NCBI RefSeq assembly: GCF_014359955.1
Contig: NZ_JACIYL010000132.1
Location: forward strand, 1 to 7,965
Direction: 5' to 3'
DNA length: 7,965 bases
From: Thermogutta sp.
Lineage (GTDB): Bacteria > Planctomycetota > Planctomycetia > Pirellulales > Thermoguttaceae
The notes under the pieces: model-generated
The model's input: only the letters and a program-made list of their open reading frames with translations
What the model was told of the DNA's origin: nothing
Databases searched by the model: none
Part shown: piece after piece, positions 1 through 6,165 of the stretch
Numbering within the stretch: the first letter of the stretch is position 1
Layout of the letters: the number at the start of each line of letters is the position of its first letter
Translations under genes and position numbers: made by a program

Positions 1-10
1 GAACCCCGAG

Positions 11-42
11 GCGGTCGCCGTTTGGGCGGCCGCTTTTGTTTT
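11..42 (+). terminator. Rho-independent terminator of the gene upstream of the window
   Basis: The left arm GCGGTCGCC (11-19) pairs over nine bases with GGCGGCCGC (25-33), with one G-T wobble and a five-base loop (20-24). It is followed by TTTTGTTTT (34-42). A GC-rich stem followed by a T tract is the standard intrinsic terminator. It ends only eight bases before the ATG at 50, so the lipoprotein gene next to it would be expressed either by read-through or from a promoter inside the upstream gene. The gene it terminates lies outside the window. Confidence 0.75.
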
Positions 43-49
43 AGGAACC

Positions 50-167
50 ATGACTGCCCCAGTTTCCCATTTCCCATTTTTCGATAGCAGCCACGGTCGC
101 TCTGGCCCTCGTTCTGGGGTGTTCCCGCGGACCGAGCCGCCCCAAAACGTATCCCGTCAGCGGCACC
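50..167 (+). other. 5' end of the lipoprotein gene, signal peptide split between two frames
   Basis: The frame of the downstream lipoprotein (168-572) stays open back to position 54, just after a TGA at 51-53. From 84 on it encodes IAATVALALVLGC, a hydrophobic stretch ending in a lipobox whose cysteine codon is at 120-122. That frame has no ATG, GTG or TTG between 54 and 167. The only ATG nearby (50), with AGGA at 43-46, is in another frame. Removing one T from the run at 77-81, or one copy of the 7-bp repeat TTTCCCA (63-69 and 70-76), joins this ATG to the signal peptide and gives MTAPVSHFPFSIAATVALAL or a shorter version. The likeliest reading is a slippage frameshift or a sequencing error. 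A rare CTG or ATT start is possible. The reconstructed leader lacks the usual N-terminal Lys/Arg, so it is not an ideal signal peptide. Confidence 0.6.
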
Positions 168-572
168 GTGACCATGAACGGACAACCGGTGGAGGGAGCC
201 AGGGTGGTGTTCGTGCCGAAGGCTGTGGCAACGGGTGCCTCGAGTTCCGCGGGTGGCGCGCAGGCCCAAGGTCCTCAGGTGGCCACTGGGGAAACCGACG
301 CCCAGGGTCGCTATGAGTTGGGAACCTTCGCCAAGGGAGATGGGGCCATTCCCGGAGAGTACCTCGTGAAGATCTTCAAGTACCCCAAATCCACGGTCCA
401 GACAGGAACAGGTGGAAGTGAAGAGGAGTACCAGCCACCCGAGGAAAACGCGCCTCCGCCACCGGCCCCCAAGAATCTGCTCCCGGAGAAGTACGCCAAC
501 GAAAATACCTCCGGTCTGAGCTTCACGGTGGAACCAAAAGCCAACACGTTTGATATCCAACTGACGCCCTGA
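168..572 (+). CDS. Small lipoprotein with carboxypeptidase-regulatory-like (beta-sandwich) domain, 5' end disturbed
   Basis: GTG at 168 is the first accepted start codon in this frame and gives 134 residues, but the natural protein almost certainly begins further upstream, because the frame before it encodes a signal peptide and lipobox (50-167). Just before the GTG the frame reads YPVSGTVTMNGQPVEGARVV, the typical opening of small planctomycetal lipoproteins annotated as carboxypeptidase-regulatory-like. Further on come TDAQGRYELGTF, GDGAIPGEYLVKI, an acidic and proline-rich linker, LLPEKYANENTSGL and a closing beta strand to TGA at 570-572. The gene at 2321-2812 has the same order of motifs (TDAQGRASLTTF, GDGALPGDYLVTV, LLPAKYADPNSSGL), so the two are paralogues. 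The protein is expected to be anchored at the cell envelope by lipid. Its ligand or partner is unknown. Such genes commonly sit beside DUF1559 genes, and one follows here at 1101. Confidence 0.75.
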   Translation: MTMNGQPVEGARVVFVPKAVATGASSSAGGAQAQGPQVATGETDAQGRYELGTFAKGDGAIPGEYLVKIFKYPKSTVQTGTGGSEEEYQPPEENAPPPPAPKNLLPEKYANENTSGLSFTVEPKANTFDIQLTP

Positions 573-606
573 GGCCGTAAGGGGCGAAACAGGGGGAAGC
601 CTGTTG

Positions 607-634
607 GCAGGGGCAAATCATGGATAGCCTCTGC
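607..634. repeat. Degenerate GTAG-type palindrome, REP-like family 1, copy 1
   Basis: This 28-base stretch aligns without gaps to the perfect palindrome at 666-693, with 22 of 28 bases the same. The outer arms GCAGGGGC (607-614) and GCCTCTGC (627-634) still pair, with one G-T wobble. Position 2 changed from T to C and its partner position 27 from A to G, so that pair is preserved. The inner part has lost perfect symmetry. It reads as an older relative of the neighbouring element. Confidence 0.55.
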
Positions 635-663
635 AACTAATCATGGGCAAACGGAATGTATTG

Positions 664-695
664 CGGTAGGGGCAATTCATGAATTGCCCCTACCG
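664..695. repeat. Perfect 32-bp palindrome, REP-like family 1, copy 2
   Basis: Positions 664-695 are a perfect palindrome centred between 679 and 680, with no unpaired loop bases. The arm from 666 is GTAGGGGCAATTCA and the second half is its reverse complement, ending CTAC. As RNA or single-stranded DNA it would form a hairpin of up to about 14 pairs. Related copies lie at 607-634 and 7271-7298, so it belongs to a dispersed family. No T tract follows, so it is not a typical intrinsic terminator. The GTAG at the 5' edge is also the tag of many known REP elements. Confidence 0.8.
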
Positions 696-765
696 TGTAC
701 TCCCGGCACAGAGGAACGCTACGACGCTTGTTCCAAACGGTCATCTACTTCCTCCCGCCCTATCC

Positions 766-787
766 CGAAAAAACCAGCCTTTTTTCG
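766..787. repeat. A/T-rich perfect hairpin
   Basis: CGAAAAAA (766-773) and TTTTTTCG (780-787) are exact reverse complements around the six-base loop CCAGCC. The stem is mostly A-T and therefore weak, so it is a poor intrinsic terminator, although a T6 run is present on both strands. It could end or pause leftover transcription from the lipoprotein gene, or it could be incidental. Confidence 0.4.
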
Positions 788-969
788 ATCCCTTCGCGGC
801 CCCTTTACTCCAACTGCGGCTGGACTTCCGGTGTCTCATGGAGCGATAGTCCAGGCGACGGCCGTTTTCTGTGACACCTCCTACGACAATCTCACGTCTT
901 AGACATTATCTTAGTTCTGCCGAGTCTCTTTTTCCGCGAGCAGAACCCCGGCTCCCCCCGGCTTGCTTG

Positions 970-997
970 TTGCTTTTTCAATACGATGAACTAAAAT
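970..997 (+). promoter_or_regulatory. Candidate housekeeping promoter for the DUF1559 gene
   Basis: TTGCTT (970-975) and TAAAAT (992-997) are separated by 16 bases. The second matches the -10 consensus at five of six positions and the first matches the -35 consensus at three of six. Transcription would start near 1004 and leave a leader of about 100 bases before the ATG at 1101. A second -35-like TTGACC lies at 1014-1019 but has no good -10 at the right distance. This rests on consensus matching alone. Confidence 0.3.
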
Positions 998-1017
998 TGA
1001 GCCGTCCGGCTTGTTGA

Positions 1018-1044
1018 CCCGCCTGTTAGCGAGCCCGCCTGTTA
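1018..1044. repeat. 11-bp direct repeat in the leader of the DUF1559 gene
   Basis: CCCGCCTGTTA occurs at 1018-1028 and again at 1034-1044, offset by 16 bases, just downstream of the candidate promoter. Two identical copies this close could be paired protein-binding sites or a leftover small duplication. Nothing else in the sequence decides between these. Confidence 0.45.
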
Positions 1045-1088
1045 CAGATGGTTTCCCCGCCCAACGTTTTTCCTTCGAGCAAAGCCCC

Positions 1089-1094
1089 AGGAGG
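1089..1094 (+). promoter_or_regulatory. Strong ribosome binding site fixing the DUF1559 start
   Basis: AGGAGG lies six bases before the ATG at 1101. It decides against the longer in-frame start at 1011, which would add 30 residues in front of the prepilin leader and place the cleavage motif too far from the N terminus. Confidence 0.8.
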
Positions 1095-1100
1095 TGCGCG

Positions 1101-2177
1101 ATGAAGAAGCGAGTGTCTTGCTGTAGAGGTAGGGGTTTTACCCTCGTGGAACTGCTCGTGGTGATCGCCATCATTGGCATTTTGATTGCCCTGCTTCTTC
1201 CGGCGGTGCAGGCTGCGCGTGAGGCCGCCCGCCGCTCGCAGTGCACAAACAATCTCAAACAACTGGGGCTTGCCCTTCACAACTATCACGATGTTCACAA
1301 CCGATTTGTGCCTCTCAAGGCTGGGACAACCGGCGCATCACCGTGGGACGACAATAACAACGGCCAGCTTTGCGGGCTCATTCCTCTGACGCCGTTCCTC
1401 GAACAGCGGGCGTTGTGGGACGCTATCACGGCTGGCGGAACCCTTGACAACGGTACACCCACCAAACCCTTCGGCCCGGCAGCCTGGCGGACGGACTACT
1501 GGCCTTTCCGGCAGCAAGTCCCCACCCTCCTGTGCCCCTCTGACCCTGCGTATGGCAAGAAGAGTTCGGGCGAGCAGGGCTTCAACAATTATCACTTCAA
1601 TGTCGGCGACCACATCAATCGCAACGCCTACGATCGGCCAAACCGCGGTCCCTTCGCCCACTTTTACTGGGCCAGTTTCTCCGACATCACTGACGGCTCC
1701 AGCAACACCTTCGGCATGATCGAGCGCAGTATCTACACCAAGACAGGGGCGATTCGCGGCGACGGGGTGGCGAATCTCGCGGGCATCGACCAAAATCCCA
1801 CATTGTGCCTGGCCACCAAAGGCCAGAATGGAATGTACGCCAGCGGCTACACCCTGCACTCCGAAAAAGTGGTGGGGCGCCGCTGGGCTGATGGTCGCCC
1901 GTACTGGAATGGTGTCACGACCGTCCTGCCCCCCAATAGCCCAAGCTGCCTCGGCACCGCCAATAGCTGGGAATGGGGTATTTTCTCGCCCTCCAGCTAT
2001 CACCCGGGCGGAGTCAACGCCTTGCTCATGGATGGGTCAGTTCGGTTTATCAGTGAGACAATTGACACGGGAAATCTGGCTGCCCCTCAGCCCGGGAATG
2101 GCGGTGGTCCCAGCCCCTATGGCGTCTGGGGTGCGCTCGGTTCGATGGCGGGTGGTGAACCTGTCAGCGCTCCATGA
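1101..2177 (+). CDS. DUF1559 (SBP_bac_10) pseudopilin-like protein with prepilin cleavage/methylation motif
   Basis: The 358-residue protein starts MKKRVSCCRGRGFTLVELLV. Residues 12-17 (GFTLVE) form a type IV prepilin peptidase site: cleavage after Gly12, methylation of Phe13 and the conserved Glu at mature position 5. Residues 13-36 are the hydrophobic helix, followed by AVQAAREAARRSQC and NNLKQLGLALHNYHD, which are hallmark DUF1559 sequences. The middle contains ITDGSSNTFGMIERS and the C-terminal part contains HPGGVNALLMDGSVRF (residues 301-316), the usual family ending. About 42 residues rich in Gly and Pro follow. The length is normal for the family. These proteins are highly multiplied in Planctomycetota and are thought to be envelope or pilus-like components; their molecular function is not established. 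The lipoprotein gene that starts 143 bases downstream is the usual companion. The start is supported by AGGAGG at 1089-1094. Confidence 0.95.
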   Translation: MKKRVSCCRGRGFTLVELLVVIAIIGILIALLLPAVQAAREAARRSQCTNNLKQLGLALHNYHDVHNRFVPLKAGTTGASPWDDNNNGQLCGLIPLTPFLEQRALWDAITAGGTLDNGTPTKPFGPAAWRTDYWPFRQQVPTLLCPSDPAYGKKSSGEQGFNNYHFNVGDHINRNAYDRPNRGPFAHFYWASFSDITDGSSNTFGMIERSIYTKTGAIRGDGVANLAGIDQNPTLCLATKGQNGMYASGYTLHSEKVVGRRWADGRPYWNGVTTVLPPNSPSCLGTANSWEWGIFSPSSYHPGGVNALLMDGSVRFISETIDTGNLAAPQPGNGGGPSPYGVWGALGSMAGGEPVSAP

Positions 2178-2247
2178 CGCGTCCAGCCGAAATACTCGCA
2201 GCATAAACGCCCGATTCGTTTAACGTGATGATGGCGGTCGCTTACCC

Positions 2248-2272
2248 GCGCGACGGCTCGCGCCTAGGTTTT
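2248..2272 (+). terminator. Stem-loop with T-rich tail between DUF1559 and lipoprotein genes, weak terminator or attenuator
   Basis: GCGCGA (2248-2253) pairs perfectly with TCGCGC (2258-2263) around the loop CGGC, followed by CTAGGTTTT (2264-2272). The stem is short but GC-rich, and the T run is late and short, so termination would be partial. It sits after the DUF1559 stop (2177) and 48 bases before the lipoprotein ATG, in the same relative place as the stronger terminator at 11-42 before the first lipoprotein. A partial terminator here would let the lipoprotein be made at a lower level than the DUF1559 protein. Confidence 0.4.
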
Positions 2273-2320
2273 CACCGTTTGAGTTCACTTCCCCGACCAC
2301 TCCACAATGAGGGACAGCAA

Positions 2321-2812
2321 ATGAAGTACTCCCTTTTCGTCATCGGTGCATTGTTTATTTCGACGCTCTCCCTTTGCGGATGCAACAAGGCAGCCGACAA
2401 TCGCCCGAAGCGGGTTCCTGTGACGGTGACGGTCACTTACCGCGGTGCTCCTATAGAGGGCGCCACCGTCACGTTTCATCCGGCAAATCCAGACGGTAAA
2501 CCTGCCTTTGGACGAACCGATGCTCAGGGCCGCGCCTCTCTGACAACTTTTGATCCGGGCGACGGTGCTCTGCCGGGTGACTATCTGGTCACGGTGGTCA
2601 AAATGGAGGGAGGCGAACAAGCGACCCAACCGTCTTCAACGGAAGTCGGCGCCATGCCGGCGAATCCGGCGCAGGGAGGAGCCCCATCACTCCAGAACAC
2701 TGGTCCCCGCCATCTTCTTCCAGCGAAATATGCTGATCCCAATTCCTCGGGGCTGCGCGCAACAGTCAACCCCAGCGGAGAAAACGACTTCAAGTTCGAG
2801 CTTCAGGATTGA
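2321..2812 (+). CDS. Small lipoprotein with carboxypeptidase-regulatory-like domain, paralogue of the first
   Basis: The ATG at 2321 has GAGGGA at 2309-2314, six bases upstream, and gives 163 residues. The longer in-frame start at 2225 would bury the signal peptide. Residues 1-21 are a lipoprotein signal: MKYSLFVIGALFISTLSL then CGC, with Cys21 as the predicted lipidation site (lipobox LCGC). The mature part opens with charged residues, then VTVTVTYRGAPIEGATVTFHP, TDAQGRASLTTF and GDGALPGDYLVTVV. A low-complexity linker of about 45 residues rich in Ser, Pro, Gly and Thr follows, then LLPAKYADPNSSGL and a final strand ending in FKFELQD. The first part resembles an Ig- or transthyretin-like beta sandwich. 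It shares motif order with the protein at 168-572. It should be an envelope lipoprotein, probably co-transcribed with the DUF1559 gene. Its ligand is unknown. Confidence 0.88.
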   Translation: MKYSLFVIGALFISTLSLCGCNKAADNRPKRVPVTVTVTYRGAPIEGATVTFHPANPDGKPAFGRTDAQGRASLTTFDPGDGALPGDYLVTVVKMEGGEQATQPSSTEVGAMPANPAQGGAPSLQNTGPRHLLPAKYADPNSSGLRATVNPSGENDFKFELQD

Positions 2813-2859
2813 CGTTTTGCGCTTCGGGAAGTCGATGGCTGCAGCTTTCAATCCGGTTC

Positions 2860-3900
2860 TTACTTATCCACACTGAACCGGATGAGCAGGATGTCGTCTT
2901 CCTGGACGACGTAATCGCGGTGCTCGTGGCGGACCAGGTTGTGGGCCTTCACCTCCCGCTCCGAACCCAACCGGATGAGGTCCTGACAGGACATCACTTC
3001 GGCACGGATGAATCCCCGGGCAAGATCGGTGTGGATGGTCTCCGCCGCTTCCAGGGCGGTTCCTCCCCGGCGCATCAGCCATGCCCGCACTTCCTTCGGT
3101 CCCGCCGTTAGAAACACCTGCTGGCCTGCCACTTCCATCATCAGCCGCAGCAGGGCCCCGCGGTCCGCGCCCCCCACGTGGAGCTCGGCCTGGAATTCCA
3201 CCCGCTCCTCCGGTGACATCTTGGCCAGCTCCAATTCCAGCGCCAACGGAGCCGCAAAAATCGGGATCTGTGCCGGCAGCACGTTCCGATACCGGGCAAA
3301 ATCCTGTTCATCGTCGGCCGTGTTGATCACCGCCATCTGAGGCTTTTCACACAGCAGGCGGAAGGATCGGGTGTGCTTGAGCTGCTCGGGAGTCATCTCC
3401 GACTCCTTGAGCGGATTCCCGGCCTCCAGCCTCTCCTTGACCAACTGAAGCACCCGTAACTCTTCCTCAAGCTGCTCGCGTTCCGGTTTCGGATGGGGCT
3501 TTTTGAGCGAGGCTTCCACCCGTTCGATGCGGCCGGTCACGATCTCCAGGTCCGCCAGAATCAGATCCTCCTGAAACGATTGGAATTCAGCGGAGGGATC
3601 GTGCCCGCTGAATGCGGGCACCACGATCACCAGACACCCCACATCGCGGAGGATGGCGAGCTTCGAGGCGTTGCCTTCATGCGAGCGATTCAGCCCCGGC
3701 GTGTCGATGATTTCCAGAGCCGCCGGTGTGACTTTTTTCGCGTTGTAAATCCGCTGAAGTTCCTCGAGTCGCGAATCGGGAATGGTGGCCATGGCCGACT
3801 GGCCGGTGTGAGCCAGCGCAGGATCAGGCGTCACACCCGTCAGCCATTCGAAAAGCGTGCTCTTGCCGCATCCCTGATAGCCCACCAAACCGATCTTCAT
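2860..3900 (-). CDS. YchF/Ola1-like P-loop ATPase/GTPase with C-terminal TGS domain
   Basis: Starting at the ATG at 3900 the protein has 346 residues and opens MKIGLVGYQGCGKSTLF. The Walker A loop GYQGCGKST is residues 7-15. A TTG at 3918 would add six residues but places the P-loop less naturally. The G3 motif is DTPGL (66-70), with Leu where ordinary GTPases have catalytic Gln; this is the hallmark of the hydrophobic-substituted HAS class to which YchF belongs. Residues about 105-165 match the helical insert of YchF and residues 262-344 are a clear TGS-type domain (LTAGPKEVRAW, HTDLARGFIRAEV, YVVQEDDILLIRF). Canonical YchF binds ATP and associates with ribosomes. Here the P-loop differs from the usual GLPNVGKST, and the G4 position reads NTAD (193-196) rather than NxxE, so nucleotide preference may differ. 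It looks like a lineage-specific paralogue of about normal length (family about 363). It lies 144 bases downstream of the anti-sigma gene and could be read through from it. Confidence 0.88.
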   Translation of the reverse strand: MKIGLVGYQGCGKSTLFEWLTGVTPDPALAHTGQSAMATIPDSRLEELQRIYNAKKVTPAALEIIDTPGLNRSHEGNASKLAILRDVGCLVIVVPAFSGHDPSAEFQSFQEDLILADLEIVTGRIERVEASLKKPHPKPEREQLEEELRVLQLVKERLEAGNPLKESEMTPEQLKHTRSFRLLCEKPQMAVINTADDEQDFARYRNVLPAQIPIFAAPLALELELAKMSPEERVEFQAELHVGGADRGALLRLMMEVAGQQVFLTAGPKEVRAWLMRRGGTALEAAETIHTDLARGFIRAEVMSCQDLIRLGSEREVKAHNLVRHEHRDYVVQEDDILLIRFSVDK

Positions 3901-4044
3901 GACATGTTTTCCCGTCAAAAGTCACATGGGGAGGACCGAGATCCAGCAACCGCCGCGGCGACGACCCAACAAGGGGAAGAATACCGCCTCTGGGAAAGCA
4001 GGCGGGTTCTGGCGGAGTTAACTTCCAACAGCACCTTTTCCCCA

Positions 4045-6045
4045 TTATGGCTTAGAAGGCGACGTCGGTGACAGAGGCGGGGCCGACGAGTCGCGCGACC
4101 GCGGGTCCGCACCTGGAGGTGCGTGGGGACCAGGCAGGCCAAAATCGGGACCTGAAGGAGGGCCGGATGATGGTTGCTCACCGGGAGGGCCTTGCTCAGA
4201 ACCTGAAGGAGGGCCGGGCGGTGGTGGCTCGCCCGGTGCCCCAAAACCAGGACCGCCGGGGCCGAACCCTGGCCGTTCTTTCCCCGGTTCTGGTGGTCGC
4301 CCTTCTGGGCCAGGCAGGGGCTTGCGATCTCCACCCCGACCCCGAAAATGCCAGCCCATGCCCACTCCCGGATAGCGCCAGCGGAGGTAGCGGCGGGTGA
4401 GTTCACGCTGCATCTCTTCAGGCGGGAGAGAAAGCAATTCGGCACGTTCCTCCTGGGAAAGGTGTTCCTCGACGAAACGGCTCAGTTCCTGCTCGCTCAC
4501 CGGGCGCCGCATATCCGCCCAAACCCGCGGCATAACGTACCGGAAGAATACTGACCCGCGAATCCATTGGGACACACGCTTGAGCTGTTCGTCGCGCGGC
4601 AATGCTTCCAACCGAGACCGTGTGGCGGGTGAAAATTTGTTAAGCAGTTCGTCCAGTTCCTGGGGGGTGATCATCGAGCTCTGATCGGGATGATCCAATT
4701 GCCACTGAAGCCACGTGATCGCCAGGAATTCTTTTCTCTGCTGGGGATCGCGCAACTGATTGAGCTTGCTGACGAGGTTCTGCCGCTCCTGAGGACTGAG
4801 CCTTTCCAGCAACTCCTCGCCCCGCTTGGACGCCGTCTCCTCAACGAACCGAAGAAGGACAAAGACGTCCTCCGGAGCCGGTCGGTCTTCCGGCCGTGAG
4901 GTCATCGATGCCTCCAGGAGCTGCCGGATTCGTTCGGGCGGGAAATTGAACAGCGTCCGGTTGATTGCGGCCGCCACCATCTCACTGCGGGTTCGCCTGA
5001 TCCATGCGATCCGCTCTTCCGGCCGCAGGGCTTCCATTTCTCCACGCTGCACCGGGGTGAGGAGTGTGAACCACTGGTAATACCGCACAAGAACAGAGGC
5101 CAGCTCCGCTGCATCCGGCGCCGCCATCAGCTCTTTATGCAACTGGATCATGCGTTCCTGCTCTGTGGCCGGAAGCTTCTTGAATCGTTCGACTTTCTGC
5201 TGGAGTTCGTACTTCTCCGCATCCGTCATCGCCTCAATCTGGCGTCGAGCCTCGGCAGGATCGGAAATCATCACCAGTCGCGGCATTTCCACGGAAGGCG
5301 CACTATTCGTTACAGCTTCCCGCAATTCCGCTGGGCTCTGATCCGACTTCGGAACTCCCGGCGGGCCGGAGCCGCGCGGGGAAACAGGGGGTCCTTCCTG
5401 CGGAGCATGAGAGGCCGCGGCAACCTCTTTTTGTGGAAGCGTCGCTGCTGTCACCCCAGGAGCGCGGTTCTCACCCGCGGAGGATGACCGGTTGCTAAAC
5501 TGCCGGGCAGACTCTTCCGGTTCATTACCCGGCAGGTCTTCATCCTCCGCAAACAGACCGTTTTCCTTGAGCATCCGCAGGAAGGCAACGCTTTCCACAT
5601 GCCGATAAAGGTCCTGATTTTGGATGACGGCATAATGCTCGAGGAGCCACTGGTTGGGATTTGTCCAAACAGAAAAGGCGATCGTGTATCCCACCAGCAC
5701 GCAGACAATCGTTCCCAAAACCCCGATCGCCGCAAAGAGCGCGAACGATTTACGCCGCGACTCCGTCTTTTCCTGAATCTCGGAAACGGCGGAACGGGCC
5801 ACCATTTCGATGGTCGTGCGGGTGAAGTCCTCGTCAACGGTGGGCCGTTCCAGGACGTTCAGCCAATCCCACGTCTCGGCCAGTCGCTGCAATTCGGTAC
5901 GGACCTGAGGGTCTTCGTTGATCAGGCGTTCGATGCGCGCCGCTTCCTCGGCGGAAAGTTCGCCGTCCAGATACGCGACGAGATCTTCGCGTAGCGCTTC
6001 CAGCCGCACCGTGGCATCTGAGGGATCTGGCGACGGGCGCGTCAT
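4045..6045 (-). CDS. Zinc-less transmembrane anti-sigma factor with long helical, proline-rich extracytoplasmic region
   Basis: The 666-residue protein begins with an anti-sigma-like helical domain: LVAYLDGELSAEEAARIERL (about 22-41), NEDPQVRTELQRLAETWDWL (43-62). No HxxxCxxC zinc site is present, and the only cysteine I see is in the membrane helix. One transmembrane segment spans about 101-126, so residues 1-100 are cytoplasmic and 127-666 are outside. Residues 170-250 look disordered. Residues 265-560 are charged helices with a degenerate repeat of the type (L/F)SPxxRxxLxxLPxEE, clearest at 329-352, 416-440, 471-497 and 529-556, with Trp-rich ends. Residues 565-666 are a Gly/Pro-rich tail. 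The sigma gene lies 120 bases upstream on the same strand, which supports an anti-sigma role. The long external part may sense envelope stress; this is inference. The ATG at 6045 has GAGGGAAG some ten bases upstream. A weak inverted repeat (3984-3989 with 4000-4005) follows the gene. Confidence 0.8.
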   Translation of the reverse strand: MTRPSPDPSDATVRLEALREDLVAYLDGELSAEEAARIERLINEDPQVRTELQRLAETWDWLNVLERPTVDEDFTRTTIEMVARSAVSEIQEKTESRRKSFALFAAIGVLGTIVCVLVGYTIAFSVWTNPNQWLLEHYAVIQNQDLYRHVESVAFLRMLKENGLFAEDEDLPGNEPEESARQFSNRSSSAGENRAPGVTAATLPQKEVAAASHAPQEGPPVSPRGSGPPGVPKSDQSPAELREAVTNSAPSVEMPRLVMISDPAEARRQIEAMTDAEKYELQQKVERFKKLPATEQERMIQLHKELMAAPDAAELASVLVRYYQWFTLLTPVQRGEMEALRPEERIAWIRRTRSEMVAAAINRTLFNFPPERIRQLLEASMTSRPEDRPAPEDVFVLLRFVEETASKRGEELLERLSPQERQNLVSKLNQLRDPQQRKEFLAITWLQWQLDHPDQSSMITPQELDELLNKFSPATRSRLEALPRDEQLKRVSQWIRGSVFFRYVMPRVWADMRRPVSEQELSRFVEEHLSQEERAELLSLPPEEMQRELTRRYLRWRYPGVGMGWHFRGRGGDRKPLPGPEGRPPEPGKERPGFGPGGPGFGAPGEPPPPGPPSGSEQGPPGEQPSSGPPSGPDFGLPGPHAPPGADPRSRDSSAPPLSPTSPSKP

Positions 6046-6165
6046 GGGGTCTCTACTTCCCTCTCATTTGAAACCGTCCCACCGAATGTCACAGCGTCTC
6101 AACATTCTCTCTACTCAACCGCTCTGAGGAAAACCTTTGCTTTCAACTTTCTTCATTGATTTTCT

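Larger units (their letters stand above)
573..1100. other. 528-nt intergenic region without a convincing gene
   Basis: This stretch separates the first lipoprotein from the DUF1559 gene. It holds two GTAG-type palindromes (607-634 and 664-695), an A/T hairpin (766-787), a candidate promoter (970-997), an 11-bp direct repeat (1018-1044) and the ribosome binding site of the DUF1559 gene (1089-1094). The short open frames in it (for example 684-902 on +, and 911-1258 on -, which runs into the DUF1559 gene) show no recognisable motif or usable ribosome binding site. I see no tRNA or other structured RNA of a known class. Confidence 0.7.

Noticed and set aside
664..695. Intrinsic terminator of the first lipoprotein gene
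   Set aside because: The palindrome has no T tract after it and recurs at two other places, so it is better explained as a dispersed repeat.
1011..1100. Longer N terminus for the DUF1559 protein
   Set aside because: AGGAGG at 1089-1094 and the position of the prepilin cleavage site point to the ATG at 1101.
1338..2003. 221-codon frame on - opposite the DUF1559 gene
   Set aside because: The + strand has an unambiguous prepilin leader and DUF1559 motifs; the antisense frame has none.
3493..4071. 192-codon frame on + opposite the YchF-like gene
   Set aside because: It is a shadow of the P-loop protein on the other strand and carries no recognisable domain.
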